Below are positions 36,801 to 50,400 of a stretch of DNA of 64,000 nucleotides, piece after piece. Source of the stretch: Trichuris trichiura (Eukaryota > Nematoda > Enoplea > Trichinellida > Trichuridae); assembly GCA_037903355.1 (NCBI GenBank), contig JBAJFE010000025.1, positions 682,001-746,000 on the forward strand. The letters run 5' to 3'. Below the pieces are notes generated by a model, which was not told the DNA's origin, ran no database searches, and saw only the letters and a list, made by a program, of their open reading frames with translations. How positions within the stretch are numbered: position 1 is the stretch's first letter; the number at the start of each line of letters is the position of its first letter. Both the position numbers and the translations under genes were made by a program.

Positions 36801-37679
36801 TTTGAACACAAATTAGCTGCAGCAATACTGTACCCCATTATGGCTTGTTTGCAACGCGAACGTGTTCAAAGAAGTGCTTTCGTTCCCTACTTTGAAAAAG
36901 CATCAAAACGGTGAAAGAAAGACGCAAGTGGATTTTTCTTGACAAAATTCTATCTACTCCGCAAATAAGTCCATTGGCAAAAAACAACCTCTCGAAACTG
37001 AAACGAAACTGCAAAAGTGATCGGATACGAAAAATAGTTGCTAATGAGTTTTCGCTAAGGAAGAATGTCGCATAAATAATTTTACACACTTCTTTTTGAC
37101 GATTAAAAAGAGTGATTCCCACTCTGAAAAAAAAGACTTCCCGAAATTACTGTCAACTCTGGCTTGTAAAAATTTGCCGGATGAGTCAGGATATTAGTTG
37201 AAATCGTACTTCGTGAAACTGCCGACAACCATAGCTCAGTAAGTGAATAATGAGCCGACTAAGGCCATACTGTCGAATTATGGTATTTATCCCTAACAGC
37301 AACCGTTCAAGGAGCATTGCTTGAAGATAAAACGAAAAGACTTTCCTTACTTCGAATCGCTTTCATGTGGGAGACGGCCATTCGAAGAATTGTCAACTTG
37401 TCGGGACGTCTCCCGAGGCCGGCGCACTGAGGTACCATGTCAGCCAGCTCATTGATGTAATGGGTCATTTTGTTCCGCCTTCGTCTTTCAATTTCGCTGT
37501 GATTTTCCCTAAAAATAAATACAGACATTTCTAGGAAAGAAAACTTACACAAAAAACAAACATTAAAATTTTCCCTCCACTTCCTTCAATTCCTTTATTA
37601 TTAATGGATTAGCTCACCGGGCGCAGCGTTCCTTTTCCGTTAGCGTTACTTCGCTGGGTTCCCCGGTGTTCATGCTCAT
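33810..37679 (-). CDS. aha-1: bHLH-PAS transcription factor, ARNT/AHA-1 class
   Basis: Thirteen exons from high to low: 37733 (ATG at 37679)-37618, 37508-37351, 36046-35970, 35915-35823, 35758-35641, 35582-35553, 35482-35300, 35238-35061, 35002-34896, 34674-34533, 34456-34260, 34206-34028, 33968-33810; about 560 codons. [20 protein letters not shown] and [19 protein letters not shown] form an almost invariant ARNT bHLH, including the HER-type DNA-contact residues. PAS-A covers [39 protein letters not shown] and [13 protein letters not shown] covers [31 protein letters not shown] and [14 protein letters not shown]. The C-terminus is polar, with short acidic/aromatic pieces such as [11 protein letters not shown]. 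The product is the common nuclear partner of HIF-1, AHR-1 and other class I PAS proteins. The N-terminal exon may be preceded by another: a stop lies right upstream of 37733 at a good acceptor, and the first in-frame ATG is used here. The fourth intron has a GC donor. Confidence 0.92.
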
Positions 37680-37733
37680 TACGACGATGGGCGTACGAAA
37701 AGTCCACTGATCGTCCTTTGCACCGTCTCGACG

Positions 37734-39251
37734 CTAAAACACCAATCGACCTAACGCGTTGCGCCGCATTAAAATTGAGTCGAACAAATGGGCCCCCCAA
37801 AAATTGGGTGTTTTCGCAAAAGGGCCATTCACTTTCAACGGCTGCAAATTCAAAGGGAAACGAAGTTGCGGTAAGAAGAGTGGGGAAGCCAATGCTTCGG
37901 CCAAAAGTTGCCAGAACAAATTGAGAGAAAGCAGAGGAGGTTGCGAACAAGGGAAACTGGTCAGCGGCGTCCTGTCAACAGGCTGAGCGGTCAAAGCGAA
38001 TATTTATCTAAGGCCAGTTGAGGACATAGAACGGACAAAAACCGGCTGCAAGTATATTGAACGTTTCGACCAGCAAATAGGGAATCAAAACGGCCAACGT
38101 TTCGATCAAACATCTCAATACGACGTGGCATACTGATAGGAAACACAAAAAGACTGGTGCCATTGCGCGATAAAGTTTAAGGAGTCAGCTTTTCGTTAAA
38201 AGGCTGTCCTAACTTGCCTGATGGCCCAACGAAGCACAGAACGTCTCATCCATGCATCACTCGTCGTCGCATAGCCGATTTTAAAACTTTTAGCTACTTT
38301 TTTTTTAAAAAATGCCATATTAAGGAGCGGCTAACAGTAGCCGCCAGCAAGTTCGAAAAAGGAGCTCTATCGACAAGCTCATTTCCTTCAAATAATTTTT
38401 TTGCTCAAATATACCTTGGCAGCTGAAGCTTTTGGCAGCTAACTGGCCATCTTGCACAACATGGCGTCATCCTATTTTCGAAAAAGGTTTCAAAAAGCCA
38501 GACGACAACTGATCACAAAGAGCTCGAATGGCGGCCGAGTGGTGCGTTTCGGATTTGAAATTTATCAACGAAGCGCTCTATGATGATGTTGCGGAGGCGG
38601 TGACGACTAAGGTTGCTTTCAATTCCGTTACTCGCTGAAAATGAGGTCACCATGGTTTCTGGTTTGAAAAGTTCAAACAAATCATCCGCGAACCAGACAG
38701 ACGCGGCGGAGAAAATCCATTATCATAAATAAAACAAGCGAGTTGCGCGGGCGAACGCGCTCATGATCTCCCCTTTGACCATACTTGGATCGTACTGTTG
38801 TATAACTCGTCGTACTGTTGTATAACTGGCGGAAAAAAACTCATTTCGTCATTGTTGTAAAGCTTCTTTCCTAGTCGACCGAATGTCTTCCCCACGCTGG
38901 GAATCGCCGTCGATCGATGTCAACAAACGATCTGTTTGATAATTGATTCAAGGCAATGATAAGGTGCTATATTTGGTCAGAAAGTCTCATCAGATACGCG
39001 TCTGGCGGGAATAACCGACTAATTAGTGTCGTTGCATAATCGCGCACCTGCGTATGGCAGCTTTACGCATTCGTGATTAAAATTCGTTCAGGAAATTTTC
39101 AGTGCGACCAACAGTTCCATTGGGAGTTTGAGCAAATTTAACATAATAAAAAATCATCGTGGCTGTTCAGCAAGGTGCTAGCTATTCTTCGCATATTGAG
39201 CAGTTATTGTACAAAAGCAGCGTAAAGACATCGACTGTCCTATGCTAACCT
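37734..39251. other. Upstream region of the ARNT-like gene, nothing else recognised
   Basis: Minus-strand open frames at 37734-37994 could include an upstream ARNT exon, but none splices convincingly. A 17-bp direct repeat (CGTACTGTTGTATAACT) occurs twice in tandem at about 38789-38827. Confidence 0.35.
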
Positions 39252-39786
39252 TTAATAAATAAGGCAAAGGTGACGTCTCAGCCAGCTGGTGGACAAAAGA
39301 GGAGAAACTGAAGCGTTTCGTCTCTCCTTAAGACGTTTTTCAGCCGCCACTATTTGTTGCCCATCGCATAAGGTTGATGAGTTCTTATGCACTTTAAAGA
39401 AAAAGAAGAAGAGACAAATCTTCATTAATTTTGAAAAAGTCACGTCTCTTGTCATCGGTAAGGTAAAAAATTTGTAAACAGATGTATGCAAGCAACTTTT
39501 TTCTCTAACAGATCGCGACTTCTTGAAACAAATGAGGACACGTTTGCTCGTTATCAACGACTACATCTACAAGGCGGATGAACCGAAGCATTGAGCGAAT
39601 GAAAGCAGAGCGTTCCTGCTGCGATGACGAGTCTTCGCTTGACAGATTATGACAGCACAACATGCTATTGAGTGCCAGACCGTAAATGGAGAAGACAGAT
39701 TCTTCGCTACGTGAAGAACGCGTAGAAAACTGGCTAACCGACTGTCCTTTCGCTATTCCCGAAAGAAGCAGACATGCAAACCACAC
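39252..39786 (-). CDS. Doubtful two-exon gene for a small secreted protein
   Basis: A minus-strand frame starts with a signal-peptide-like stretch (VWFACLLLSGIAKGQSVSQ). It continues through a Ser-rich part and a segment with LCCHNLSS and NEQTCPHLFQEVAI. It can be spliced in phase (donor near 39512, acceptor near 39398) to a second frame ending HLCLIY. Against it: no in-frame ATG precedes the hydrophobic stretch and a stop lies immediately upstream with no acceptor between. I recognise no family. It may be a pseudogene or chance. Confidence 0.2.
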
Positions 39787-41144
39787 ACAATGCCGGATAA
39801 GTGATCACATATTATTTTAATAGCTTATGTTATTAAGGCAGAAACTGCGAAGTCGAAAGACCAGTGTCGGTATCCCCATCATCGAAAAAATAGCTGATCT
39901 TCGGCTAAGCGTGCTACAGGCAAAATTGTATACTCAAAACAAAAAGTTTCCCAGAATTATAGCAAAGCTGCAGTGCAACCTCATCGAAAATTCAAAAGAA
40001 GAAAAGCTTTGAATAAAACTTCATACGAGCTCACATCGGTCGAATGGCGAAAGCGAAAATGCCATTTACCGAAGCAGCTTAGAAGCAATTACCATGCAAA
40101 GCTATTTTGCCAATTGGCGTTTGTCCATCAGTCTTGAACATCGCCTATAGGCACAAGTTGAAAAAAAGATGAAATTGCAATCAAAGGATGAACGATGGTT
40201 ATTCATCCGCCAACCCGTAGGAACACCATACAATCGACGTAGGCGAAAACGATTGACAAGTTAAGTTCTGTTTCTGCACTGCTCATTCAATGGCCGTTTC
40301 AGCTTTTTTTACTTAATTACAGGTAGTGATAGTAGTTGCGTACGAACGTGAATATCGCGTTTCTAAAGGATGGGACAATGTTGGCCGGTTGTCAGAGTGT
40401 ATCAATAGAGAATAGCTTTTCTTGGCGAGTTCAGAAATCTTACTTCGTCAAAAACTGCTACGACATGGACATCTCTTGTAGAATAAGAGCAAAGCCCAAT
40501 GGCCACCACGCGGAAGCAATTGGGGAATTCTTGCATTTGCGTAGAGTTTGCTCAATTACGTCCTTTAGGCTAAAGGACCTATTCAACCAAGGCACGCTGC
40601 AGCAATACTCGAAAACAGTCAAACTTGAACTGAAGTGGCCCAACTGAGCAGCGTTGATTTCATGATGACGACTTGAATACAACAACCGTACAGCATCTTG
40701 ACACGTATAATAACTGTACATCATACAGACGCACTTGCTCAACTGTACGTTGCAAAACTTAGGACATTGGATTGGTATCTGATGAAGGCGAAACACAACT
40801 ACAGACGTTTTCAAGTGGCTAAGAATTGCAAATTCATTAAATCTTCTACCCAAAGCTCAGCCGAAAACTTTCACTACAACTGCCCCGCTATCAAGGTCAT
40901 ACGACGCTCAGAAAGTCTACAACGGGTAGCTGCTCGTAACGAGTTAAATAAAAATCAGTACCGCCCTCGAAGGTTATTCGAAAAACTGTCAGCCAACTAC
41001 ACCAAGTAGGGTGACAGCAACAAAGTGAAATGTGTTCGTTTTTTGTATGTCGTTTGCTTTCCGAAACCATGTCTGCAACGAGGACTGCGTGGGTCACCCA
41101 CGTGGCTGCCTGGGCAAACGAATGCTTTAAGCAGTCCCACGATT
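39787..41144. other. Intergenic region, nothing recognised
   Basis: Several open frames of 100-140 codons occur on both strands, but none shows a known motif. Confidence 0.4.
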
Positions 41145-41152
41145 GCCTAAAG

Positions 41153-41392
41153 CATAGTTTCTCAACCTTTTTTGCCCCAGGGCTCCCCTTGGCCTTGTCA
41201 GGGCCCACCAGGGCCCCCCTAGGCCTTGTCAGGGCCCCCCCTAATCCTTGTAAGGGCCCACCGTTTATTGGGACAATGTCCTGCCGCATTATCCTCCAGG
41301 GCCCCTTCCAGGGACCCACTGGCTTCGAGGGCTCCCCTAAAATCTCCCAGGGCCCCCCAGGGAGGCCCCAGGGCCCACGTTGAGAAACACTG
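41153..41392. mobile_element. hAT-type MITE, 240 bp, with intact 8-bp target duplication
   Basis: The left end CATAGTTTCTCAACC and the inverted right end (CAGTGTTTCTCAACG read inward) are terminal inverted repeats of the CAGTG type seen in hAT elements. The element is flanked on both sides by the identical 8-mer GCCTAAAG (41145-41152 and 41393-41400), the target length typical of hAT transposons. The interior is extremely C-rich on the plus strand, built from repeated AGGGCCCC-like words, and has no coding capacity. It would need transposase in trans. Confidence 0.88.
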
Positions 41393-41400
41393 GCCTAAAG

Positions 41401-44400
41401 GTTCATTCATAGAAACGGTCTTTAAAAAAAATTAAGCTGGCCATTTCGAACGTACAAACCCATTTGCATAACAGTCCCGTACGAATGACGCGCGTACTTT
41501 TAAAAAGATAAAACCATTAACAAACGCTTCCTTTTTGACAAGAAGTTCCGGAAAGCTTTTAAGTGTCTTCTTGTGCTCAGACTGACGAATCCCGAAAATC
41601 ATTAACCAACAGTGCGCGCGGAAGTTCACACGTCTGCAAACACTTCGTAAACGCTTGCTCACCCACAAAAAGGAGGGGCAAAAAATTGAAGTAAAAATAG
41701 AGAACACCAAAGCGGCACCAACCGGAAGTGAACTCATAACCTGAACTAAAGCTGCTGATAAACTAAAAGTTTAACTGGCTTTTGCACTGCGTTCGTAAAT
41801 CGATGCGCCCACAGTGAGAAAGTCCTTGCTTTTATTCGATCTTCTACAAGCAATAGCCAAGGTGTTCAAACAGTTGCTATCCAATTACCGACTTTGAACG
41901 TTCCCGAATTCCCGCGCTGCCGCTTGTTGGACATTGAAGACGTCGATACAGACAATATTCATTCCTACAGACTGCCTGATGTTCTTGCATCAGACAGGCA
42001 TGCAAAAGTTTACAGCTTCTAAGTCCCACTGGAGCATACAAGTCTTAGGGCTAAAATCAACAATTCTTACTCCCTTTGTAAACAATAAAAATTACGGTGG
42101 AGTTTAGCGAAGATGAAGTTTCATCTAATGGCCAAAACAGTTTACTCCGTTCAAGATATAGACGATATACCGACGATGAAAGATGAAAAGCCGGTCCATC
42201 TCGCAAAGCTCAGGTTGGCCACGCGCCATTTGCCCTTTTAAGGCCGGTTAGTATCATTCGACGAGAAATCAGTGTTCTAAGAGATGGCGTACAACTCGGC
42301 AGACTTGTAGGAATATTCCGTTAAAGTAATACCGCTTTAAATCTTTTGTGAAGCCACAAAATATGAGTGCACAACTTGCAAGGTCAGTTAACCGACCCTG
42401 TCCGGCAAAAGAGTGCTTTCGTGAATGAATTAAAATCAGACAAGAAAGGTATATCCGTCCAGGGTTGGTCGTAGACGACAAAACTTTTTACTATCTTTCA
42501 GCTGAATATATAGATGGGTTTAAAAATATCATTTCACTTCAGTATTGTGCTGAACCTCTGCTCTCAACACCGCGCATTATTAATGAAGTTTGCTGCTTTT
42601 TGCGAATGAACTAAGATTATAGAAAAGGGGAATCTCGGATGCCCGGACGTTTTTATACTTAGCTTTTTGTCCACTTATGATCAATGCTCTCGAACAGCAC
42701 GAGATTTAGAGATAAGGTAACCTTAATGCAAAACATCCGGGCAACCAACCAATCTACCATCCATGGCTTCTTCGACTGGCGCGACACGTTTGCCAGAAAC
42801 TGGTTAGTCAATGGCACACGAAAGATAATGATATATGCGCGAAAGAAGGCTTCATCAATCAGCTTACGTTGCCTAGATACGTCCGGCATAAACCCGTTTC
42901 GCCAAGAGTAATGGTGATCGCCTGTATGAGCAACGGTCAACGCCGAGCTGCAGCGACGGTCTACAGGAAGGAAGAAAAAAATAATTCTCCAAACGAACAA
43001 ATGGTCTTTGCGCACTTTGGAGGTGGGCTTATAGCCAGCAGGCGCTAAAATCTTTGCAGGGGAAGGCTTCTCGCAAACGTGTACCAACTCAGCGGGAAAC
43101 TTTGATACCAATCTGCCCAAATACGGTGCGACGGCGGAATGCAAACAAAGTATCGCTTGGCAAGCGCAGTTGGACACTTATAGGTTAGCCATTTTAAAAA
43201 TGATAATAAAATTAGCATAAATACAAACTTCCAGTATGCCAGTACGCAGAAAGCGAGAGAGAGAATAAAAAAAATAGACGCGAGAAAAGATAGCATAACT
43301 TAAGTTGAAGTCGAAATACGGCAGTGGCAATACTACATAGATATCATTGGACAAACAGTGGCTGTATTTGAGAGAGTTAACTGGTTACTGATTAAGAAAG
43401 AAAGCTGATAAACTGCCATAGAAATAGGCGGTGCGTATGGTCACAGTGCTGTATACAGAGAGTGAGAGAGACAAGGCGACGTCTAGACATAGAGATTGAG
43501 AGAATTACCGATTTAGAAAGTAAGTCCGTCTCACAGATGAAGTGGTCGACTTTAGCTGTACGGAGGTGGCAAAGGGGCTATTTGCCGGTGTGGAAAATTT
43601 ACCTGCACACCAGTGCTTGCAAAGACGACGACGGTGAGGAAAACAAAGGAGCCAACGGGACGTTGAAGATTGATTGCCTCTCGAAGTGCACAGATTCCAA
43701 GTTGATAAAAGAAGGAGAAAAATGAGAGCAGCAGTCGGCTGGATGGTTCTATTCACCGCAGTGCTTTCTCGAACGCAAAAGCCAAAGGAACAACGAAGAA
43801 AGAGCAGAAAAAGTGCAAATGCACTGCTCAATGAATGAGTGCCTTTGAAAGGTCTCTGAGAGCGGATCTTTAAGTGGCTTGGACGTCTTCCAATGTGCAC
43901 TTTTGATGAGCCGATCGTACCGACCGATCGAAGAAAGTAGCCCGATTGCACCTGGTCTATGGACGTTTATCCTGCAGAGTTCTTCATCGATCTTACGCCA
44001 GCCAATTACCAGTCGTTCGACCGCACCCTTCTATGGGCAGACCAATTGACAAACACAGAGACTTAGGCGATAATTGCCCACCAAGCGGAAGGCGAGTTCT
44101 TTGCAACAATCGCCTATTGATTTAGAGTGACCGTTGGAAACCAGACTGAGAGGCGACCTAGAGAAGCATATCGCCATTAGCCCGTACGCAATGGACTCCA
44201 CCTCTCTAAAGAGCCTTATACGGCACGACATCCAAAACATATAAGCCTTACCGTCTCACTGCAAGCACTACGATGGAAAATTAATCGAACACCAATTAAC
44301 GCTCCAATGAAGCTTTGTTCCCTCCCCGTAGACATTGTACACGACGACGGTTACTTCTCGTTTGGTCTAATTTTAAGAATGAAATTAATTCGTGCCCAAT

Positions 44401-47400
44401 AAAACTAGACCTTTCAAGGACAAGACTACATAACCGCACTTCAATGCCCCTTTGAAAAACTAGTTTCTCCCCTAAGCGCGTAAGGCTTCACCATGCCGCA
44501 GGGTGTTCCCAAAAGTCCTTAAGAGAAAATCAGACGTCATCCTCTATCGGTTGCAATCCAGCGGCATCTGGTACGTTATGCAAATTATCTAAGAGCGAGA
44601 CAGAAAGAACGATTGTATTCTTAATAGGACCTGTCGGTAGTCGTCGTTGTCGCGAAGAGCAAAGAAGGAAGATTATTTTTCAAAGGTTCCTTCCCTGAGG
44701 CTTCGCTCATCAGACAGAATTAATGTTACGCCTGCTCGTGGTTGGCAACTGCGCGACAAGACTGCGTCATCACCAGAAGAAGGCATAGCGCTACTTTTCA
44801 AACTGATCAAAGGTGTACACTTTCTTGACGACTATGAAATCTTCCACTTCAGTCGTCAATTCATTATCACACATTTTGCCCAGACGATCCTAATCATGTG
44901 ACCCCCTCGCCTGTACCGGAGAGGAATAATCAATCTGCTCGACGGCAGACATATACGTAACAGACATCCAAGTTGAAGAGCAATAAATACTGAGCTTTTG
45001 ATTGAAAGCATAAATAATGAAACACGCGGAGAATGAGTTGGTCGCAAATATACTAATCAAAACGCTGCTCATCGTATTATTAAATTTTTGCGGAATTGCA
45101 AAACGCAAAATCCACTCCCCACTACAGTAACACTGCCTCCTCCTTCCAAAAAAGAAGATTTTGTGAATAAATACTTTCCTTCTTCAACAATTCTTTGTCC
45201 CCAACCACACTCGCGCTTAGGTGAAAGAGCGAGAAGACCGAACAGGCGGAGTTGCAATAGCTTCGATGCGGGCCAAAAGGTGACAGTTTAAAAAAACTGG
45301 AAACACATCGCCGAGTCGAAGCGGCAATTTCAACCTGCGAACAGCGAAGCGCCACTTTTCTTCGCCTTGCGGAAACGAAGGTGCCGAGCGAGTACCGAAC
45401 TTTTCGGCGCGGCAAGAATTTTCCTTCCGCAAAATTCAAATTTGGCTACAAGCAAAAAAATTAATGGCATCTACGCAATGCAGACGCTCCCAATGAAACG
45501 GAAGTGGGTTGGACGAATGGCAGATGATCATCGCTTCGCGCAACGGCTGCAAATATACTGACTTATACGCAAACTATTCTTAGAACAAAGGCGCTCTTGA
45601 AATTGTTGTTCAACTGCAAACGCGCATGGGTAAACCAATGAAAAAGTAAAAGAATTCATGACGTAGGTTAAGCAAGCAGAAGGAAAGCAACGCAAAGAAA
45701 GGAGGAAAAAATAATCGCGTTTCCCGCTGAACATAAAAATAACCAACTGCCAGATTTCGTACTTTACCAAACTGACGATTGCTTAACGTTGGCAATTTGC
45801 ATATGCTGCGGTAGTCTAAATTCAATTTTCTCTTCCCGGTAAGCGGTAGACAAATGAATTGAAGGCTAACTTTAGTGTTGTGCAGATAAGATGCGCAACG
45901 CGTAAAGCATTTTTTAAGAATTCAATCAAACCAAGGGAAGATGAAAACCTGAAGGCTGTCTCTGGTGTACAGTACACGGCTAATACCTCCTTCCAATAGT
46001 GAAGCAACTGAGCGCGAAAGTACTGGTTGCAGTTGCATCGTCAACGCAACCTCAAACAGCTGCTCATGTGACAAACTGCTTAATTTTAACACCTAAACGC
46101 TTTAATCAGTACGCTGACAAATTGACAGCTTTGACACCTCGTTGACGACGCAGTTTGATACGTACTTTCGAAGGAGATGTATACGCAAGATGTGAAAGGA
46201 AGAATTATTCTGTACATTAACTCGTCTCTATTTCATACGTGAAAAATCCAAGTTTGCAAGCCAACTTGCAATACTGTCTACCCAAATAGGGAGCAACTTC
46301 GCAACACTCCTTCAATTTACATAATCTAACACAAGCGCTGAAAGGAAATTTACTAACTGTATAAAAAACAAGCTTTTGATGTAGGAACGATTTTTTCGTT
46401 TTTTTAAAAAGACTGAGACAACATAGAGACTTGGACGTAACGTTGCTTAACCTGCAGTTATCCAAGACTTCAATGGAACCTGCTATGCTATATTGCACTG
46501 TGCGCCCGTAAGCTCATTGGAGACAACGGATTTGAATTCCTATGAAAACTAATAGCTCCACGCAAAAATTGAATGTACACCCTTTTTAAACAAATGGCAT
46601 TTTAAAGAAAACCATTCCTTCCAAGTTCAGCGTTAGCAGCTTTTAGCAGCCACTGGCTGGCTGATATTTAAAATTAAAAGTTGCCTCAAAAACTGAAAAC
46701 AACGTAGTACAGTTATTTCCTGTCAACGACAATGGCATCTTTGCGAGTGACGAACAAAAACAACTTGCGGAACTCCATCAAGTAATGACAGAAATTGCTC
46801 AAACGCATAACGTTTAACTTATCTCCTCTGAATGTACGCGATAAAGGGCGCGTACAAATTTTATTGCGTAATCGAAACTTGACTTTATGTCTGCGTCCGA
46901 ATGCAATCTTCGTTCAACCAATCAAAAGCAAATTCAGTGGCAACACAAAACCTATTCAGCGTGACACTTTGAAATTCAAGATAAGAACGGCGGGAAAAGA
47001 AAATGCACGCAGTGTATAGGCGCCTATATTAACATTACTGCAAATTCAAGAAAAAAAGCAAAATTCAGTTATCGACCGTGGGAACAATTGTTAGTTAAAA
47101 CGTTTATTCTACCGCAGCGACATATCCCCTTTAAAGCATATATAAACGGCGTACTATTCCGCTACCAAATAAAGCAGAAACTTACATTCAACAAGTTAAG
47201 AGAGTAACAGCCGTTGAACGTAACAAAGACCTGTTTGACAATAGCATTTGACGGAGCCACTTAAATTTAGAGTTTCACGTTGCAAACCCGGCGTAAACAT
47301 AAGCAGAAGATAGCAACGATTCATCAAACACGTTGCTTAACCGAAGCTATATTTTACTGGAAATGTTTAACATTCAGAAGCTTTTTACGCACTGGCAAAC

Positions 47401-50400
47401 GAGTATTTTAGAAATGCCAATTCTCCTGTTCAATTTCTGCTTGAACTAGTCGCCACCGGTAGCACGGAAATGTGCCATATAATATTCACTGCGGGCTACT
47501 CTTTAAAGTGGTATAATCAGCCGAAACTCTTACGTGGACGAAGAATTTTCCGAAAATCTAACCGGGAACGTTTGCTATTGTACTTTGTTCACCATTACTG
47601 AATTGGCGCCTTTCCTTATTTTCAAACTACCATTACGCGAAATCCCTAGAGTGGACCCTTTTTAACAGTTCGTAGACGATAACTAGTATTTTCGAATTTC
47701 AGCTGAAAAACTGACACGAAACAGCTTTCCGATGGAAAGCCAATTATGGCTGTTGCCAACAATAGGCAGAGCTAATTAGCGATTCATTTTTGACAAGAGA
47801 GTTGTCCACAAAGTGAGACAAACATTGTCCAAAATATCGACTGAAGAAATAGCTTATGTTTACCTTGCGATAAACACCGTACTCAATTGAAATCTTTCTT
47901 GGTAAGCAAGACGAAATGGCATATGAACATATGTCAACCTCAATACACCCGCTTCATTATTATTAATAAATGTAACAGAGTCATTTTATACAACAACTTA
48001 TCTAAGGAACCTTTTAATTTTTTGGGACTGCCGCCAAAAAAATTAGAAAGAGCAACTTCATTATTTACTTTCACTAAAAGTAATTATATAAGGCCGGCGT
48101 AGAAAAAATTTATTTTGAAGGTCAAATAAGTACTTTCACAATATTCTGTTCGCTTTCAATTTAACCATCCCGTTCGATTCCAGCTATAGCTTACCTCGAT
48201 TATTCTATCGTAGACGAATAAACTAGTTTTCAATAGAGCAACTGCTTTCTAAACAGCGGTCTGAGTTACATTTCTGCCTTTCGTTCATTTATTTATGCCT
48301 GTAAGGTAGAGCCCTTTAATTTAGTTTAAACGAAGAGGCAAGAACCGTCAAAAAGCTTCGTACTACTAAGCGCTAAACTGGCCTAGACAAGAAAGGACAT
48401 TCTACATTTTCAGAAAGCTTCCGGTTGGTAGTGGATATAAAAACTTTTTCAAACCGCCGCTCATTAACGTTTAATAACAGGTTTTTGCCACTACCGCCTA
48501 ATGCTGCGTGCAGAATTTTGATTCCAAAAATAAACATAATTCGAATAACTAGCTGAACGACTAAAACATAAACAAACGGAGGTAAACATTTAAATGTTAC
48601 TACTAGTTGCAATTCGAAACGCATAAAAGCGAAGGAAGTTCGTCAATTGCATATTCTACTCAATTTTAGTCTGGCTGCTCAGCGAATAACTTTATTAGTC
48701 TTTAATGCTTTCAACTAAAGCAAAGGCAACTACTAATTCTCACAGCAATTGTAAATTAAGTTCGACTACCGTCGTATAAAAGCGACCCACATTTAAAACG
48801 CCCTCTCCTGTTAAGTCGTAATCGAACTTAGTGGAAAACACAACAGTTGTTCGACTGCAAAGCATGAAACAGTGCTGCCGAAGAAACAAACATTTGAACT
48901 CAGTACAGCTTGCTAAATTGTAATAATGTAAACAACTTTTGCCTTACTTCCACGCCAGCTAAAACGCTCTGTGTCATTACGTATAATAACCTCAGACAAA
49001 TGCAACCCGCCGCATATCTTAAATTATGCTTCCAGGAAGCGTTTGTTTTTACTCCGCTTCAATGCCATTTTATCTGATCGAAATCTTACGAAATGTTCAG
49101 TCTGCAAACATGAGAATCTTTGTTATTAATACAATCTTATCGGATGTAGAATACTCAAATTCAGAGTAAGCTAATTAAAAAAAGCTATACGAACGAATGA
49201 ACTTGCTGACTGTCAAAACTGATTCATGCAGAAGAAAATAGGTAATTGAAAGAACTACGTTCTCTAGAACGTGTAATGGACACAGTTTAGCCTTCTAGGC
49301 TAATGCCATATTAAGAATGAAACAACATTATTAAACTAACCCGCGTAAGTTAATTTAACCCACTATTTTGGATATGAAAAGTTGATGAGTTGCACTTGTT
49401 TTCGGGATATGTGCTTTAAGTTCAAATGATAAAAAAACACTATGGCTACTATTTCAATTTTAAGTCGGATATACAATAGAGTGTTGACTGAGAAAATCTT
49501 ACCTTGTATTCCAAGCATTTTTCGGGAGACTGTTAACCTTGCCTGCCAGTGTAAACTTCACTTTTCAATGGCCAAAATAATGCGATATTTTGCAAACCGA
49601 AGTCCTGCATTAAGCGCTGAAAGGTAGACCTGCAAGTACGCAGCTCGCTGAGAACAATAGTGGCTTCGAAAACAAGCACTGTTAGTTATTAATAGACACT
49701 TTCTGTTCCTCAACAATACACCATTGAGGTGGATCCTAAAATATTATGACGAAGGAAACAGCTGATATGCAAGGATAGACCCCATGATTGATTTCTTCAA
49801 GAATTTTTGTAGCTTAAAAAGAAAGAGGAGCAACATTACCAGAAATATTCAAGAGAAAAGCGGTCTGCGAAGATACGTATCTGAGTAAATTAAAATTTAG
49901 ATTTCTCTCGAAAGTTTCATTACCTTCTTTTTTGCATTCATATGCTTCTTCAACAATTAAACGAGTTCACAAAGAAAGGTCGCTTGGCCATTACGACAAA
50001 TCCTGCTTTCAACAACAGTGGTTAAATTGTAAAATACTGAGGCAATTTACATTGTACACAAATACATTATGAACTAAATGATGCTGGCTAACCGAAAACA
50101 CAGCAAAAGCTTTTCCTTGGTGAACAACGGACGACCACCATACTATTTTAACCGGGCAGGGTTCAGATCAAACTCTTTACTAGTTCTACGCGAATAATGA
50201 CGTTCTGAAATAACCATTTAACGCAACCCGCTGCGCTATTTGAAAATCAATTTAAAACATACCTCTAAAACTCCGCTGAATGCGCAGCGGAATGCATTTT
50301 TCCGCGCAGCAATGATCATCGCAAATAAGGTGTTCGCAACCTAGAAAAATTGCAAATAAGTTTTTTTTGCAAATTAACAAATCAATATATTCAAAATAAA

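Noticed and set aside
42659..43177. 172-codon minus-strand open frame
   Set aside because: No recognisable motif, overlapped by another frame of similar quality, and no convincing splice partners. It is probably chance.
43980..44600. Possible second retrotransposon fragment (a PQGVP-like run near 44490)
   Set aside because: Only one short motif-like string, with no ordered neighbouring reverse transcriptase motifs in either strand.
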